Part shown: positions 1-9,500 of the stretch, one piece after another
Layout: every line of letters begins with the position of its first letter
Numbering within the stretch: the first letter of the stretch is position 1
Source: Chitinophaga pinensis
GTDB taxonomy: Bacteria > Bacteroidota > Bacteroidia > Flavobacteriales_D > Crocinitomicaceae
Direction: 5' to 3'
Assembly: GCA_945902745.1 (NCBI GenBank)
Contig: CAMDNE010000026.1
Span: forward strand, 1 to 36,936
DNA: 36,936 nt
Made by a program: the position numbers and the translations under genes
The notes under the pieces: generated by a model
What the model was told of the DNA's origin: nothing
What the model saw: the letters and a program-made list of their open reading frames with translations, nothing else
Databases searched by the model: none

Positions 1-530
1 GTGGTGGTGGTGGTGGTTTAATTCACATTGGTGCGTTCGGTAGTGTTACAGCCACCGGAGGTACAGGAGCAATAGGCGAAGTTAGATTAACTTATAATCC
101 TGCGTGCCCTTTACCTATCGAATTAACCTCATTTACAGGGTCTGATGAAACGAGACACAATGAGCTTAATTGGTCTACTGCTTCAGAAATAAACAATGAT
201 TATTTCACCTTAGAAAGAAGTGCTAATGGTTCGGAATGGCAAAAAGTAACAGAAATTGACGGAGCAGGAACATCTGTATCAGTATTAAATTATCTATACA
301 GTGATTATGATTTTAGTCCAAATATGATTAATTATTACCGTTTGAGTCAAACAGATTTTGATGGGACGGTCAAAAATTCTGGAGAGATAGTTTCAATTGA
401 TAATAGATTTAAATCAAAAGTAATTGTTCGTATAACAAATATTTTGGGTCAAAATGTTTCAAATGATCAAAAAGGAATTGTAATTTACGTCTATGAAGAC
501 GGAAGTAACGAAATGATATTTGTAGATTAA
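1..530 (+). CDS. C-terminal part of a T9SS type A cargo protein (5'-truncated)
   Basis: The reading frame is open from base 3 to the TAA at 530, giving about 175 residues with the start outside the window. It opens with a run of five glycines encoded by GGT repeats. It then passes through a segment typical of Bacteroidota surface proteins: PLPIELTSFTG, LNWSTASEINNDYFTLERS, and a YYRLSQTDFDG motif. This is the fibronectin-like stretch that usually precedes a sorting domain. The last 40 residues (RITNILGQNV onward, with IVIYVYEDGS) resemble a type A T9SS sorting domain, although it is short and divergent. By family knowledge the protein is exported by Sec and then anchored or released by T9SS. 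The N-terminal function cannot be seen. A strong terminator follows 22 bases after the stop. Confidence 0.85.
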   Translation, partial: GGGGGLIHIGAFGSVTATGGTGAIGEVRLTYNPACPLPIELTSFTGSDETRHNELNWSTASEINNDYFTLERSANGSEWQKVTEIDGAGTSVSVLNYLYSDYDFSPNMINYYRLSQTDFDGTVKNSGEIVSIDNRFKSKVIVRITNILGQNVSNDQKGIVIYVYEDGSNEMIFVD

Positions 531-551
531 TAGATCAATTAAATAATAGTT

Positions 552-578
552 AAAGGGCGAGTTTATTCGCCCTTTTTT
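552..578 (+). terminator. Intrinsic terminator after the T9SS cargo gene
   Basis: A 9-bp perfect stem (AAAGGGCGA paired with TCGCCCTTT) closes a GTTTAT loop and runs into six T's. It lies 22 bp after the stop of the truncated cargo gene. The core GGGCGA-loop-TCGCCC plus T6 is repeated base for base at 847-870. Confidence 0.9.
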
Positions 579-654
579 GTTTTATAAAATTGAGGGGTTA
601 GCACCTCTAGAAATTTTTATTCAAAGAATTAAATTTGTTTTATACTATTACGAT

Positions 655-789
655 ATGAATAAAGAAGCACAAACACAATCCCTTGGTTTTTTTGGTAAGT
701 TTTTACAAAAAAACGTTTCTGTGATAATTAATTGTATACTTTTGATAATCTCATGGATTTTTATCGGGATTTTCGTAAATTGGAATTAA
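655..789 (+). CDS. Small single-helix membrane protein (hypothetical)
   Basis: This 44-residue ORF starts at the ATG at 655. An upstream in-frame start at 577 is unlikely because it lies inside the preceding terminator. The protein begins with a short polar stretch (MNKEAQTQSLGFF) and then has one hydrophobic segment, roughly residues 20-41, ending in NWN. That suggests a small membrane-anchored protein. The ORF is flanked on both sides by terminator hairpins with identical cores, so it would be a self-contained transcription unit. No family is recognised. It may be a real small gene, a degraded gene remnant or a chance ORF in A/T-rich DNA. No clear ribosome binding site or TAnnTTTG box is visible. 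Confidence 0.4.
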   Translation: MNKEAQTQSLGFFGKFLQKNVSVIINCILLIISWIFIGIFVNWN

Positions 790-846
790 TACTTTCAATA
801 ATTTTTGGTTTTTCAAGTGTTGATTTCTTAATTTAATAGTTTTCGC

Positions 847-870
847 GGGCGAGTTTATTCGCCCTTTTTT
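847..870 (+). terminator. Intrinsic terminator, duplicate of the one at 555-578
   Basis: A GGGCGA/TCGCCC stem with a GTTTAT loop is followed by six T's. All 24 bases are identical to 555-578, while the flanks differ. It ends the interval containing the 44-residue ORF and lies about 60 bp before the von Willebrand type D gene. Confidence 0.85.
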
Positions 871-930
871 ATTGGCACAGCATTTGTTATTACGAAAAGT
901 CGCAAAAACGTGAAACTAAATACAATTGCT

Positions 931-2493
931 ATGAAAAGAATTCTACCCATTGTTGCATTAATCTTAACGACTACTTCAACAACCTTTTCTCAAGGAGATA
1001 AATTTACACAAGATTTTCAACCCGTTCGAGCGGAATTAACTAAATGGGATCCAATTCGAGGAGAATGGCTAGCATCAAGTCTTGTCGCAATGTCTAATAA
1101 TCAAGCTATTCCAGATAGAACATTTCCAGAAGATTTAACACCAGTTGATATGTTGAGAATGGTTCCAGAATCGAATAGAACGATAATTAATCAATTAGTG
1201 AGAGATAATCAGCGAGTTGCTGCAGACTCAAGTTCAAGACATAATTGGAATAATGTGTATTCGATTGTGAATCGCCCAAGTTGCAGAACCGTTATGGCGA
1301 GATCATCAGGTGATCCTCACATGTCGTCTTTTGATGGAGGTTCATACGATATTCAAACTGTTGGTGAATTTGTTTTGGTGAAATCTGTTTCTGAGAATAT
1401 TGAAATTCAAACACGTCAACAACCGCAAACAGATGACTTTTCACTAAATACTGCTGTTGCAATGAATGTTGCTGGAGACAGAGTTTGTATTTACGCAAAT
1501 GAAAAACCAGATAATGTTTCTAATTGTGCATTGCGAATAAATGGTGCTCCAACTTATATTACAGCCGGAACTTATTTTTTACCACACGGAGGAATTGTAC
1601 GTTATTCATCTAATACATATGTTGTTACATGGCCAACTGGTGAATCGGCAAATGTAGACATGAAAAATACATCAAGAATGAATTTTTTGAATATCGCAGT
1701 TCAAATTTATCCATGTGCACAAAATGACCTTCAAGGTTTATTAGGTAATGCGAATGGAAATTCGAGCGATGATTTTGACAGAAACAGCAATAGAGCTTCC
1801 AATCAAACTTTTCCTATTTTCGGAAATGATCAAGCTTCAAATTCAATTGAAAAAGAATATTTAGGTTTTTTAGCAAAAGACTTCTCACGGAATTATAGAA
1901 TTACTCAAGCAACTTCCTTATTTGATTATGGATTCGGACAAAGCACTTTGGCATATACAGATGAAAGCTTTCCAAGAATTCATAGAACAATTTCAGATTT
2001 GCCAAATGACCGACAAGTTACAGCTCGAAGGAATTGCGAAAATCAAGGTGTAACAGGAAATGATTTATACGGTTGTATTTATGATAACGCTTATTTGGAA
2101 ATTCCGCCTAGTCCAAGACCTGTTATTAAAGATCCAACAAATGGAATTACTATGGGAGTTTTAGATAAACCAGGGAGAAATGTTAATCCTGGACCAAGTG
2201 GAATTAAAGAACCTTTTAAAAATGATAGAGGTGAAGCAATGGGCACAGTTCAACTTGTGAAAAAAGATCCAGTAAAACTAGAAAGTGTAAAACAAGAAAC
2301 AAGTCCAGTAAAAGAAACAAGTCCAATTTTTAAAACTGAGAGTAATTCCAATAATTCAACTCAGCCGATTTCAAAACCTTCGAATGGCTCTTCAGCTCCA
2401 ATAAAACAATCACCAGCGATAAAATCTACACCTGCCGTTAATACGACTCCAACTATAAAGTCTACACCGGTGAAAGCCCCTGGAAAAGGTTAA
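931..2493 (+). CDS. Secreted von Willebrand factor type D domain protein
   Basis: The ATG at 931 is chosen over an in-frame GTG at 910 because it begins a clean signal peptide (MKRILPIVALILTTTSTTFSQ). The 520-residue product has a VWD domain at about residues 120-285. Its start is marked by GDPHMSSFDGGSYD followed by GEFVLVKS, and its end by GLLGNANGNSSDDF, which matches the GLCGN-x-NG signature with Leu in place of Cys. A second conserved block near residues 367-390 (RRNCENQGVTG...YGCIYDNAYLE) resembles the cysteine motif that follows VWD domains in other bacterial proteins. The C-terminal ~110 residues are low-complexity, rich in Pro, Lys, Ser and Thr, with repeated KxTPxVKxTP-like units. 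No T9SS sorting domain is present, so the protein may be periplasmic or exported another way. Function is unknown; an extracellular binding role is inference. Confidence 0.85.
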   Translation: MKRILPIVALILTTTSTTFSQGDKFTQDFQPVRAELTKWDPIRGEWLASSLVAMSNNQAIPDRTFPEDLTPVDMLRMVPESNRTIINQLVRDNQRVAADSSSRHNWNNVYSIVNRPSCRTVMARSSGDPHMSSFDGGSYDIQTVGEFVLVKSVSENIEIQTRQQPQTDDFSLNTAVAMNVAGDRVCIYANEKPDNVSNCALRINGAPTYITAGTYFLPHGGIVRYSSNTYVVTWPTGESANVDMKNTSRMNFLNIAVQIYPCAQNDLQGLLGNANGNSSDDFDRNSNRASNQTFPIFGNDQASNSIEKEYLGFLAKDFSRNYRITQATSLFDYGFGQSTLAYTDESFPRIHRTISDLPNDRQVTARRNCENQGVTGNDLYGCIYDNAYLEIPPSPRPVIKDPTNGITMGVLDKPGRNVNPGPSGIKEPFKNDRGEAMGTVQLVKKDPVKLESVKQETSPVKETSPIFKTESNSNNSTQPISKPSNGSSAPIKQSPAIKSTPAVNTTPTIKSTPVKAPGKG

Positions 2494-2500
2494 ATACTTA

Positions 2501-2530
2501 AAAGTCTCACAGAAACGTGAGACTTTTTTT
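2501..2530 (+). terminator. Intrinsic terminator after the VWD gene
   Basis: A 10-bp perfect stem (AAAGTCTCAC paired with GTGAGACTTT) with an AGAAAC loop is followed by a run of T's. It begins 8 bases after the stop codon. Confidence 0.92.
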
Positions 2531-2657
2531 GAGTTTTAAAATTAGATTCTTGAGTAAAGTTGATTTACACGAATCGTTGTGCAAAAGACATTGCTTAACC
2601 TAAATTATATGCGCTTAACTTGATTAGTTTTACTATCTTTAGTTTTAAACCTGTCAA

Positions 2658-4823
2658 ATGAAGTTATTATTAGTATTGTTTATATGTTTCGGTGCTAACT
2701 CGAGTTTCGCTCAAGTTATCATGTCGGCAAATACCAAAGCAGATATTTCTCTGATTATATTAGATTCAAAGTTGAATGGCTGGAAAAGTTCTGAGAACAT
2801 TCAAGACAGATTTGCTGTAAATTCTATCCATGGTATTCAGTATGTATCCTTTCTAGCTAAAGCTACCTCTCATTTTTCAAAGTCAACATTAATGGAGTCT
2901 GGTATTATGGTGGGGGCTAAAATTGGAGATATTGTGAGTTTAAAAATTCCGGTTAACCAATTGAGCAGTTTGTCCGAATTACCAGGAATTAAAATACTTC
3001 AGCTTTCGGGTAAAATAAAACCTAATCTTGACAAAGCGGTTAAAGATATCGGCGCTGACAGTGTTCACATGGGGATAAATCTTCCTCAAGGATATACTGG
3101 TAAAAATGTTTTAATTGGAATAACAGATTGGGGATTTGATTATTCTTCACCAATGTTTTATGATACATTGTTGCAAAATACGAGAATTTTAGCCGCTTGG
3201 GATCAATTCAAAACGAGTGGGCCGGCACCTTTAGGATTTTCATACGGCACAGAATTTTCATCGTCCCCAGAGTTTATTACTGCAGGATCTGATACTGTAA
3301 ATATTTATAGTCATGCAACACATGGTTCTCATGTTGCGGGTATTGCTGGAGGCAGCGGTGCTGGAACAATATACAGAGGTGTAGCATTTGAGTCACAATA
3401 TCTATTTGCAACCTTTTTAGTGGATGAAGGTGCCGTTTTAGATGCCTGGGAATGGATGTATCAAAAATCTTTAACAGAAGGAAAAAGATTAGTTATTAAT
3501 ATGAGTTGGGGCTTATATCATATGGGTACACTAGATGGAAATTCATTATTGAGTCAAGCAATTGATACCTATTCATTACAAGGTGTTGTTTTCTCAAATT
3601 CAGGAGGAAATAATGGCAATGTGAATTTTCACATAAAAAAGACGTTCAACAATGATTCTATTAAATCACGTATTGAATTTTATGGTTACACACTAAATGC
3701 GAATATGTGGGGACAAAGTATTCATATGTGGGGTGAACAAGGAAATGATTTTGAGTCAGGTATTAAGGTATATAATTCAGCAGGATTATTACTTGTAGAA
3801 AGTCCTTATTATTCAACTGCTACAACTTCAACATATATTGATACTTTTTTAGTTTCAGGAATAGATACAATATGGTATAATATTTCTGCAGATGCAGTTC
3901 ACCCGTTGAATGGTCGACCACAAATGCGTTTAAGGGTCAAAAACACGAATCAAAATCTTCGTGTTTTGTTAAAATCTCAAGCTGTTTCAGGAAAAGTTCA
4001 TTATTGGAATGTGACGGAGTTATCGAATGATGTTGGAAATTGGGGGATGCCATTTTCTTCTTTTAGTTCAGGGACAATTAGTGGTGATCATTTTTATGGT
4101 ATAAGCGAACCTTCTTGTACAAATAGTCTAATAAGTGTAGCTGCATACAATTCAACATATCTAGCAAGTGGCGGAACTCCAGTAGGTGGTGGTATAGCGA
4201 GTTTTTCTAGTATTGGCCCACGATATGATGAGGTATTAAAACCTGATATTTCTGCTCCAGGAGTAAATGTTGCTTCTTCAATTTCTTCATATACTGATAA
4301 TTCATTTACACAAATAGCATTTGTAGATTTCAATGGAAGAACGTATCCTTTCGCAAAATTTTCAGGAACATCAATGGCTTCACCGATGGTAACAGGTGTT
4401 ATCGCTTTGATTTTAGAAGCAAATCCATACCTCTCAGCTCAACAAGTGAAAGACATTATTATTTTGACTGCTAGAGAAGATAATAATACAGGAGTTATTC
4501 CAACTGTTGGCAGTACACAATGGGGATGGGGAAAGATTGATGCTTACCAAGCAGTTCAATTAGCTTTAACAACAATTGGAGTTGAGGAAATTGACAGTGA
4601 GATACATTGGACTGTTTATCCAAATCCAGTGGTGAATGAATTACATTTTACCTTAGTTGAAGAGTTGCCATCGAAAGCAATTATTATTGATGTATTGGGT
4701 AAAACAATAGCTCGTAACATTCAAGATTCTCGCCTTTTGGTTTCTGATTTGAAAGCAGGGAATTATTGGGTAAGAATGGAAATTAATGGAAGAATAGAGC
4801 AACAAGCTTTTGTAAAACAATAA
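2658..4823 (+). CDS. S8 subtilisin-family serine protease with T9SS sorting domain
   Basis: The product is a 721-residue secreted protease. It has a signal peptide (MKLLLVLFICFGANSSFAQ), a propeptide-like region to about residue 130, and then a subtilase domain with a complete catalytic triad: Asp157 (VLIGITDWGFDYSS), His222 (HATHGSHVAG) and Ser572 (FSGTSMASPMVTG). The oxyanion Asn is probably in the SNSGGNNGN stretch near residue 314. About 250 residues separate His and Ser, more than in a minimal subtilisin, so an insert lies within the domain, as in other large Bacteroidota subtilases. The last ~75 residues (WTVYPNPVVNELHF ... IDVLGKTI ... LKAGNYWVRM) form a type A T9SS sorting domain. It is expected to act outside the cell or on its surface. 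A TATCTTTA box lies about 20 bp upstream of the ATG, without a well-spaced TTG partner. Confidence 0.95.
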   Translation: MKLLLVLFICFGANSSFAQVIMSANTKADISLIILDSKLNGWKSSENIQDRFAVNSIHGIQYVSFLAKATSHFSKSTLMESGIMVGAKIGDIVSLKIPVNQLSSLSELPGIKILQLSGKIKPNLDKAVKDIGADSVHMGINLPQGYTGKNVLIGITDWGFDYSSPMFYDTLLQNTRILAAWDQFKTSGPAPLGFSYGTEFSSSPEFITAGSDTVNIYSHATHGSHVAGIAGGSGAGTIYRGVAFESQYLFATFLVDEGAVLDAWEWMYQKSLTEGKRLVINMSWGLYHMGTLDGNSLLSQAIDTYSLQGVVFSNSGGNNGNVNFHIKKTFNNDSIKSRIEFYGYTLNANMWGQSIHMWGEQGNDFESGIKVYNSAGLLLVESPYYSTATTSTYIDTFLVSGIDTIWYNISADAVHPLNGRPQMRLRVKNTNQNLRVLLKSQAVSGKVHYWNVTELSNDVGNWGMPFSSFSSGTISGDHFYGISEPSCTNSLISVAAYNSTYLASGGTPVGGGIASFSSIGPRYDEVLKPDISAPGVNVASSISSYTDNSFTQIAFVDFNGRTYPFAKFSGTSMASPMVTGVIALILEANPYLSAQQVKDIIILTAREDNNTGVIPTVGSTQWGWGKIDAYQAVQLALTTIGVEEIDSEIHWTVYPNPVVNELHFTLVEELPSKAIIIDVLGKTIARNIQDSRLLVSDLKAGNYWVRMEINGRIEQQAFVKQ

Positions 4824-4842
4824 CATTGGCTTACAAAATAGT

Positions 4843-5340
4843 ATGATTGCAATCAATTTACTTTCTAAAAATGAAATGGTCGTAGTTCGAGAAATTGCTC
4901 AAATTACATGGCCAATTACGTATCGTGAGATTCTTTCTTCTGAACAATTAGATTATATGTTTGAATGGATGTATAATCTTGAGACTTTACAAAATCAAGT
5001 AGAAGAGGGTCAATTATTTTATGTCTTGAAAGAAAATGGAAAACCACTTGGATTTATTGGGATAGAATTATTCTCATCAAAAAAGAACGATTTAAAGATT
5101 CAAAAAATATACGTGTTGCCCGATGCTCAAGGAAAAGGCGTGGGAAAAAAACTCATTGAAAAAGCAATCGAAATCGCTCAAGAAAAAGGAATTGAACAGG
5201 TCATCTTAAATGTAAATCGATTCAATAAAGCTGTGTCATTTTATCAAAAACTAGATTTTAAAATTACTTCCGAAGTAAATATTGATATTGGAAAAGGGTA
5301 TTTGATGGAGGATTATATTATGAATTATACAATTAAGTAA
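4843..5340 (+). CDS. GNAT-family N-acetyltransferase
   Basis: This 165-residue cytoplasmic protein has the GNAT acetyl-CoA-binding signature at about residues 92-115 (IQKIYVLPDAQGKGVGKKLIEKA), where QGKGVG is the pyrophosphate loop. The NVNRFNKAVSFYQKLDFK block after it is the usual motif B, with FYQKLDF typical of this fold. The N-terminal ITWPITYREILSSEQLDYM segment is common in a Bacteroidota subgroup of GNATs. The substrate cannot be predicted. The ATG lies 19 bases after the protease stop, so the two may be co-transcribed. The stop codon is embedded in a period-7 repeat array that fills much of the gap to the convergent glycosyltransferase gene. Confidence 0.88.
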   Translation: MIAINLLSKNEMVVVREIAQITWPITYREILSSEQLDYMFEWMYNLETLQNQVEEGQLFYVLKENGKPLGFIGIELFSSKKNDLKIQKIYVLPDAQGKGVGKKLIEKAIEIAQEKGIEQVILNVNRFNKAVSFYQKLDFKITSEVNIDIGKGYLMEDYIMNYTIK

Positions 5341-5418
5341 AAAGTAAAAAGTTTGATTCCTAAGAACTAAATTACTTTTTCCTTCTACCTTTTTCCTTCT
5401 ACCTTTTTCCTTTTTTTG
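5335..5418. repeat. Heptamer tandem array with inverted arms, convergent gene end
   Basis: The 84 bases divide into twelve heptamers in one unbroken register. The left arm is AAGTAAA, AAGTAAA, AAGTTTG. Three non-repeated heptamers follow, then the right arm TTTTCCT, TCTACCT, TTTTCCT, TCTACCT, TTTTCCT, TTTTTTG. One arm is purine-rich and the other pyrimidine-rich, so the array can fold back (AAAAAGT against ACTTTTT). It overlaps the stop codon of the plus-strand acetyltransferase and precedes the end of the minus-strand glycosyltransferase, where it may serve as a bidirectional terminator. It resembles in design the array at 29035-29114. Confidence 0.75.
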
Positions 5419-5514
5419 AATTTAGTATCTATCGAACAACTATTTCACAGAACGATAAAGCAAAAACTGACGGCGACATCTCGAAGAAAGATCTATTTGG
5501 TGGTTACTTTGAAA

Positions 5515-6474
5515 TTATATCTCAATCTCATTTCCACATTTAAAATGGCCTTTAGGACATGCCTTGTGACCATGCAATCCGCATGGACGACACGATAAAT
5601 TGAGTACTTCCTTGATTTCAGAATCTTCTGATAATGGTCCGAAACCGAAACCAGGTATTGTTGAACAAAAGAACGCCGTAACTGGAGCATTCATTGCCGA
5701 AGCTAAATGCAATGGACCTGAATCATTGACAAAATTTCTAGAAGCTTTTGACATCAATGCAGCTGATTCTAATAAATTGAGTTTTCCAGCGAGATTCTGT
5801 GCGTTAGAAATTTTTGATAAATCGATTATTTCTTGGCAAAGGGCTTCATCATCTTTTCCCCCTAAAAGATAAATTGCTCCTTCCAGTGATTTATGTTGAA
5901 TGAGTTCAATCCATTTTTCTTTTGGTAATTGCTTGGTAAACCAAACGCTTGCAGGGGCAAAACAAAAGAATTTTTCGGATGTGAACGTCGATATTTTTGC
6001 AAAATGATCTTTACTAGGAAATAGTTCAGGACGTTTCTTAGCTGCTGCTCCAAATTCTTTTATCACACTTAAATTTCGTTCAACTTCGTGTAAACCATTA
6101 TCTATTTGATGATTGAAAGTCTTTGTGAATAAAAAGGAAAAAGGATTCTTTTTGAAACCGTATTTCTTTTTTGCACCTGAAAAAGCTGTAATTATTCCTG
6201 AACTGCCAAATCGTTGTAAATTAATTACAAGATCATATTTTCTGCTTCTAAATTGTCTTATCAATTGCACAATAGATCGGTATTTCCCTGCCGATTTATC
6301 AAATACTATTATATAATTTAGATGGGGATTATTCTGTAATAGCGCTTCATTTCCTTTTTTAACTAATACATCGATAGTCGAATCAGGAAATAGCCTTTTC
6401 ATTTCTGATATAACGGGAGTTGCAAGAATTACGTCTCCCAAAAAAGCGGTTTGTATAATAAGAATTCGATTCAC
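5515..6474 (-). CDS. Glycosyltransferase family 9 (heptosyltransferase-like)
   Basis: This 319-residue protein matches the GT9 / ADP-heptose:LPS heptosyltransferase fold. The N-terminal domain begins MNRILIIQTAFLGDVILATPVISEMKRLFP, the standard opening of the family. The C-terminal nucleotide-sugar domain carries FVNDSGPLHLASAMNAPVTAFF, the conserved D-SG-xHLA block. The extreme C-terminus has four Cys and several His (CRPCGLHGHKACPKGHFKC), a feature shared by a GT9 subgroup. By family knowledge it transfers a heptose or related sugar to lipopolysaccharide core on the cytoplasmic side of the inner membrane; the actual sugar is uncertain. It is the last gene in a run of same-strand genes and lies 50 bases after the large type B surface protein gene. 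Confidence 0.9.
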   Translation of the reverse strand: MNRILIIQTAFLGDVILATPVISEMKRLFPDSTIDVLVKKGNEALLQNNPHLNYIIVFDKSAGKYRSIVQLIRQFRSRKYDLVINLQRFGSSGIITAFSGAKKKYGFKKNPFSFLFTKTFNHQIDNGLHEVERNLSVIKEFGAAAKKRPELFPSKDHFAKISTFTSEKFFCFAPASVWFTKQLPKEKWIELIQHKSLEGAIYLLGGKDDEALCQEIIDLSKISNAQNLAGKLNLLESAALMSKASRNFVNDSGPLHLASAMNAPVTAFFCSTIPGFGFGPLSEDSEIKEVLNLSCRPCGLHGHKACPKGHFKCGNEIEI

Positions 6475-6524
6475 ATGGTAAAGGTATGAATAGAAAATGA
6501 TTTAGGATAATTTAAGTCTCTTGA

Positions 6525-9500
6525 CTATTTCAACAATGTAACGTGACCTCGTTTTATAATTTCAATTCCATCTCCGTCATGCATTGTAACCATGTAAATG
6601 TACGTTCCAGTTTCTGCCATTTCTCCAGAGAACGAAATATAACCGGACCAACCTTCAATTGGCGAATTTGTCTGAAAAATAACTTGTCCCCATCTATCTA
6701 TGATTGTAAACAAATAATCCGCTGGATCAAAGTTTGTTAAAATTGGTTTAAAATTCGGGTTTATTCCTTCAGGTGTAAAAGCATTTGGAATATAAATCAA
6801 TGGTTCAAATACATCACAAATTATATTAGAACGACTAATCTCAGGAGCATTGTATAAATTATTTCCCTCAATTGCTTCAACATAATAGCATACTTTACCA
6901 GTAAAAGTGACATTATTTAAATCATCTTCAAACGATCTTTGAGAATCTGTTAGACTAGCATAGACTGGACCATTGAAGACTCCATCAATTCCACGATAAA
7001 GGTTGTACCCTAAAATTGAACCGTCAAAATCAATATAATCATTCCAATTAAGATAATTCAACATGCGTATATCATCTTTTTGAACCGTTAAAAGAATAGT
7101 TTTAGCAATATTTGAAACGGATCCTGGTCTTCCACAACTGTCAATAACGCGCGCTCTATAAGTATAGCTGAATTTATTTACATCAACATCTGTATCAGTA
7201 TAGGATAAATTATTTGAGGTTGCTGGAACTTGGGCAAGTTCTTCAAATACGCCTGCAGAATTCATTTTCTCAAATGAAATTGCTGTAACGCCACCAGAAG
7301 CATCAATCAAATGTCGTAAATCAACCTGATTATCATTAACAGTTGCGACTTTTAAATAATTGAAAGCTGGTTCTGTTGGAGCAACAATTGTAATACAAGA
7401 TCTAGTAGAAAAAGATGAATTCCCGATGTCTGAAGTGGCTTTGACAAAAAAGCAATAATCTTGTAAGCCTTGAGCAGTAACTGTAAATGTTGTGGACGTT
7501 GTTGTTCCAAAAGACATCCAAGGTTGACCAACTATTTGCCCGAAAATTTCGTAAGAAGCTACTGCGTTCCACCCAATATAAGGTGTCCACGAAAGAACCA
7601 CTTCATTATTGCAAATTAGAAGTTCAGTTTCAAGGAACATAGTTGTATTCACTTCAGCTTTTGCAGAAGATTGAAAAGTCGGAGGAATTGATGACGTGTA
7701 GCAAGAATCAAAGGCAGCGATTGAAAAAGTCATAGGTCCAATTGAAATATCTGGACTGTAGGAATAAGTAGTATTCGTCAATCCCCAAACAGTATCAAGT
7801 TCATATAATACGCCATCTAGTCCCATTACATATATTACATAACCATACGTATCGGGTTGTGCATTTTGATTCCATGAAATATTCAACTGATTTGTTAACG
7901 TATCGATACTGACAGATGCAATAATTGGAATATCAGGAGTGGTGAGGTCTTGAAAATTATCTCCAGGTGTGTTGGACGTAAAATTACAAGGCTGATTTGG
8001 TAATACAATTTGATAACTCAAAAAAGCATCACAAATATCAATTGTATCTCTTGTGAAAATTAATCCATAAGGAACACTATCCATAAATGTCCATGTTCCA
8101 GCAGGATATTCGCGATAGATATAATAATAGGCATTCATGTTTGCCGTTGGAATTGGCAAAGGATTATTCCATTGCAATACAGCCGTTCCATTTAAAGGAT
8201 TTGAGACAGTAAGATAGATGTTTGAAATGGTATCACTGAAGCGTGTTGTATTTCCAGCACAACCAGAAACTACAGCAATATAATAATCATTTTGTGCTGT
8301 AACCAATGGATCTGTCCATGTGTTTGCTCCAATAATAGGCAACGTAGCTAATAGTCCATTTTGTATTGAATAAATTTGGTATTCAACAAAAGTTCCAGTG
8401 GGATTATTTACTGGAGTCCAATCAATTGTTACATTTCCAGCTGCATCTGAATGAATACAGTTTATTGCTGGCGCTTGAATTACACCTGGATTCACAACGT
8501 ATATTGTTACAGTTGCGTAGCTCACTTTAGGAACTTGGCAAAAGTCATCTTGAATTTTAAACACAAAATTATACGGTATTGTGTCCAATGCGTTTCCATC
8601 TGCTCCAACCAAATGATCACAGCTTGTTTGCCAATCGAATGTTGTTGATACTCCTTGAATTCCTGAGATAATAGGTGTTGCATTTAGGGTGGCACATGGA
8701 GCAATTGCGCACCCCAAATTACTTGTAAAATTTGTTCCGAACATGGGGCCAGATGCAGTCAATAGATTACTTTGAGGCGAGCCGTCTTGTAACAATTCAA
8801 TATCTGTTGAAGACAGGTTGAAATTGACTAATGTTCCAGCATTTACAGTCGTTTCAAACAAACCACCACCAAAAGGTGCATTAATTATAGGAGGATTATT
8901 TGCTGCCCCACAAGCCATTACAATTAATTGCATTTCACGTTCGACCTCTGCGATCAATACTCCATGTCGAAATGATTTCACGCGCACTTTTACAACATAA
9001 TTTCCAACGGAAAACGACGTGAATGTTAATTCACCCGTTATTGGGTCGATAGCAGCGGGAATATTTGCAGGATTTAATCCGACTCCAGGAGTAGGCGATA
9101 TGTATGAAAATCCAGGTTCAAATGGTATTGGGACAGGATTAGCTGGTAAATTATATATTCCACCATTTAAATAGTTGTAAGGAATTCCAAAATCTACAGC
9201 CAATGAATCTAAATCAGGATCAACTGCATTCATATTGTATTGAAAAGGCGTTCCAGCGCAACTTACCAGATATGGTTCTTGTAAAAATTTCGGGGATGAA
9301 TCGATGCAACCTGCAACTGCACCTGGAATTGCGTACATTTTTGCTGCAATAGTAATTCCATAAATAGATGGATTTGTAATATTGGTTAATGCGCCACTTC
9401 TTGAAAAATTCTCATAAGTAAAAGCCCAACCTCCAACAGGCGGAGTTCCAGGTATCGCTATTGGTGCGCTTCTATAAGTGATTTTTTCAATTGCTCCAAT

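Noticed and set aside
910-930. GTG start for the VWD protein
   Set aside because: The ATG at 931 begins a standard signal peptide. The seven extra residues would precede it without purpose.
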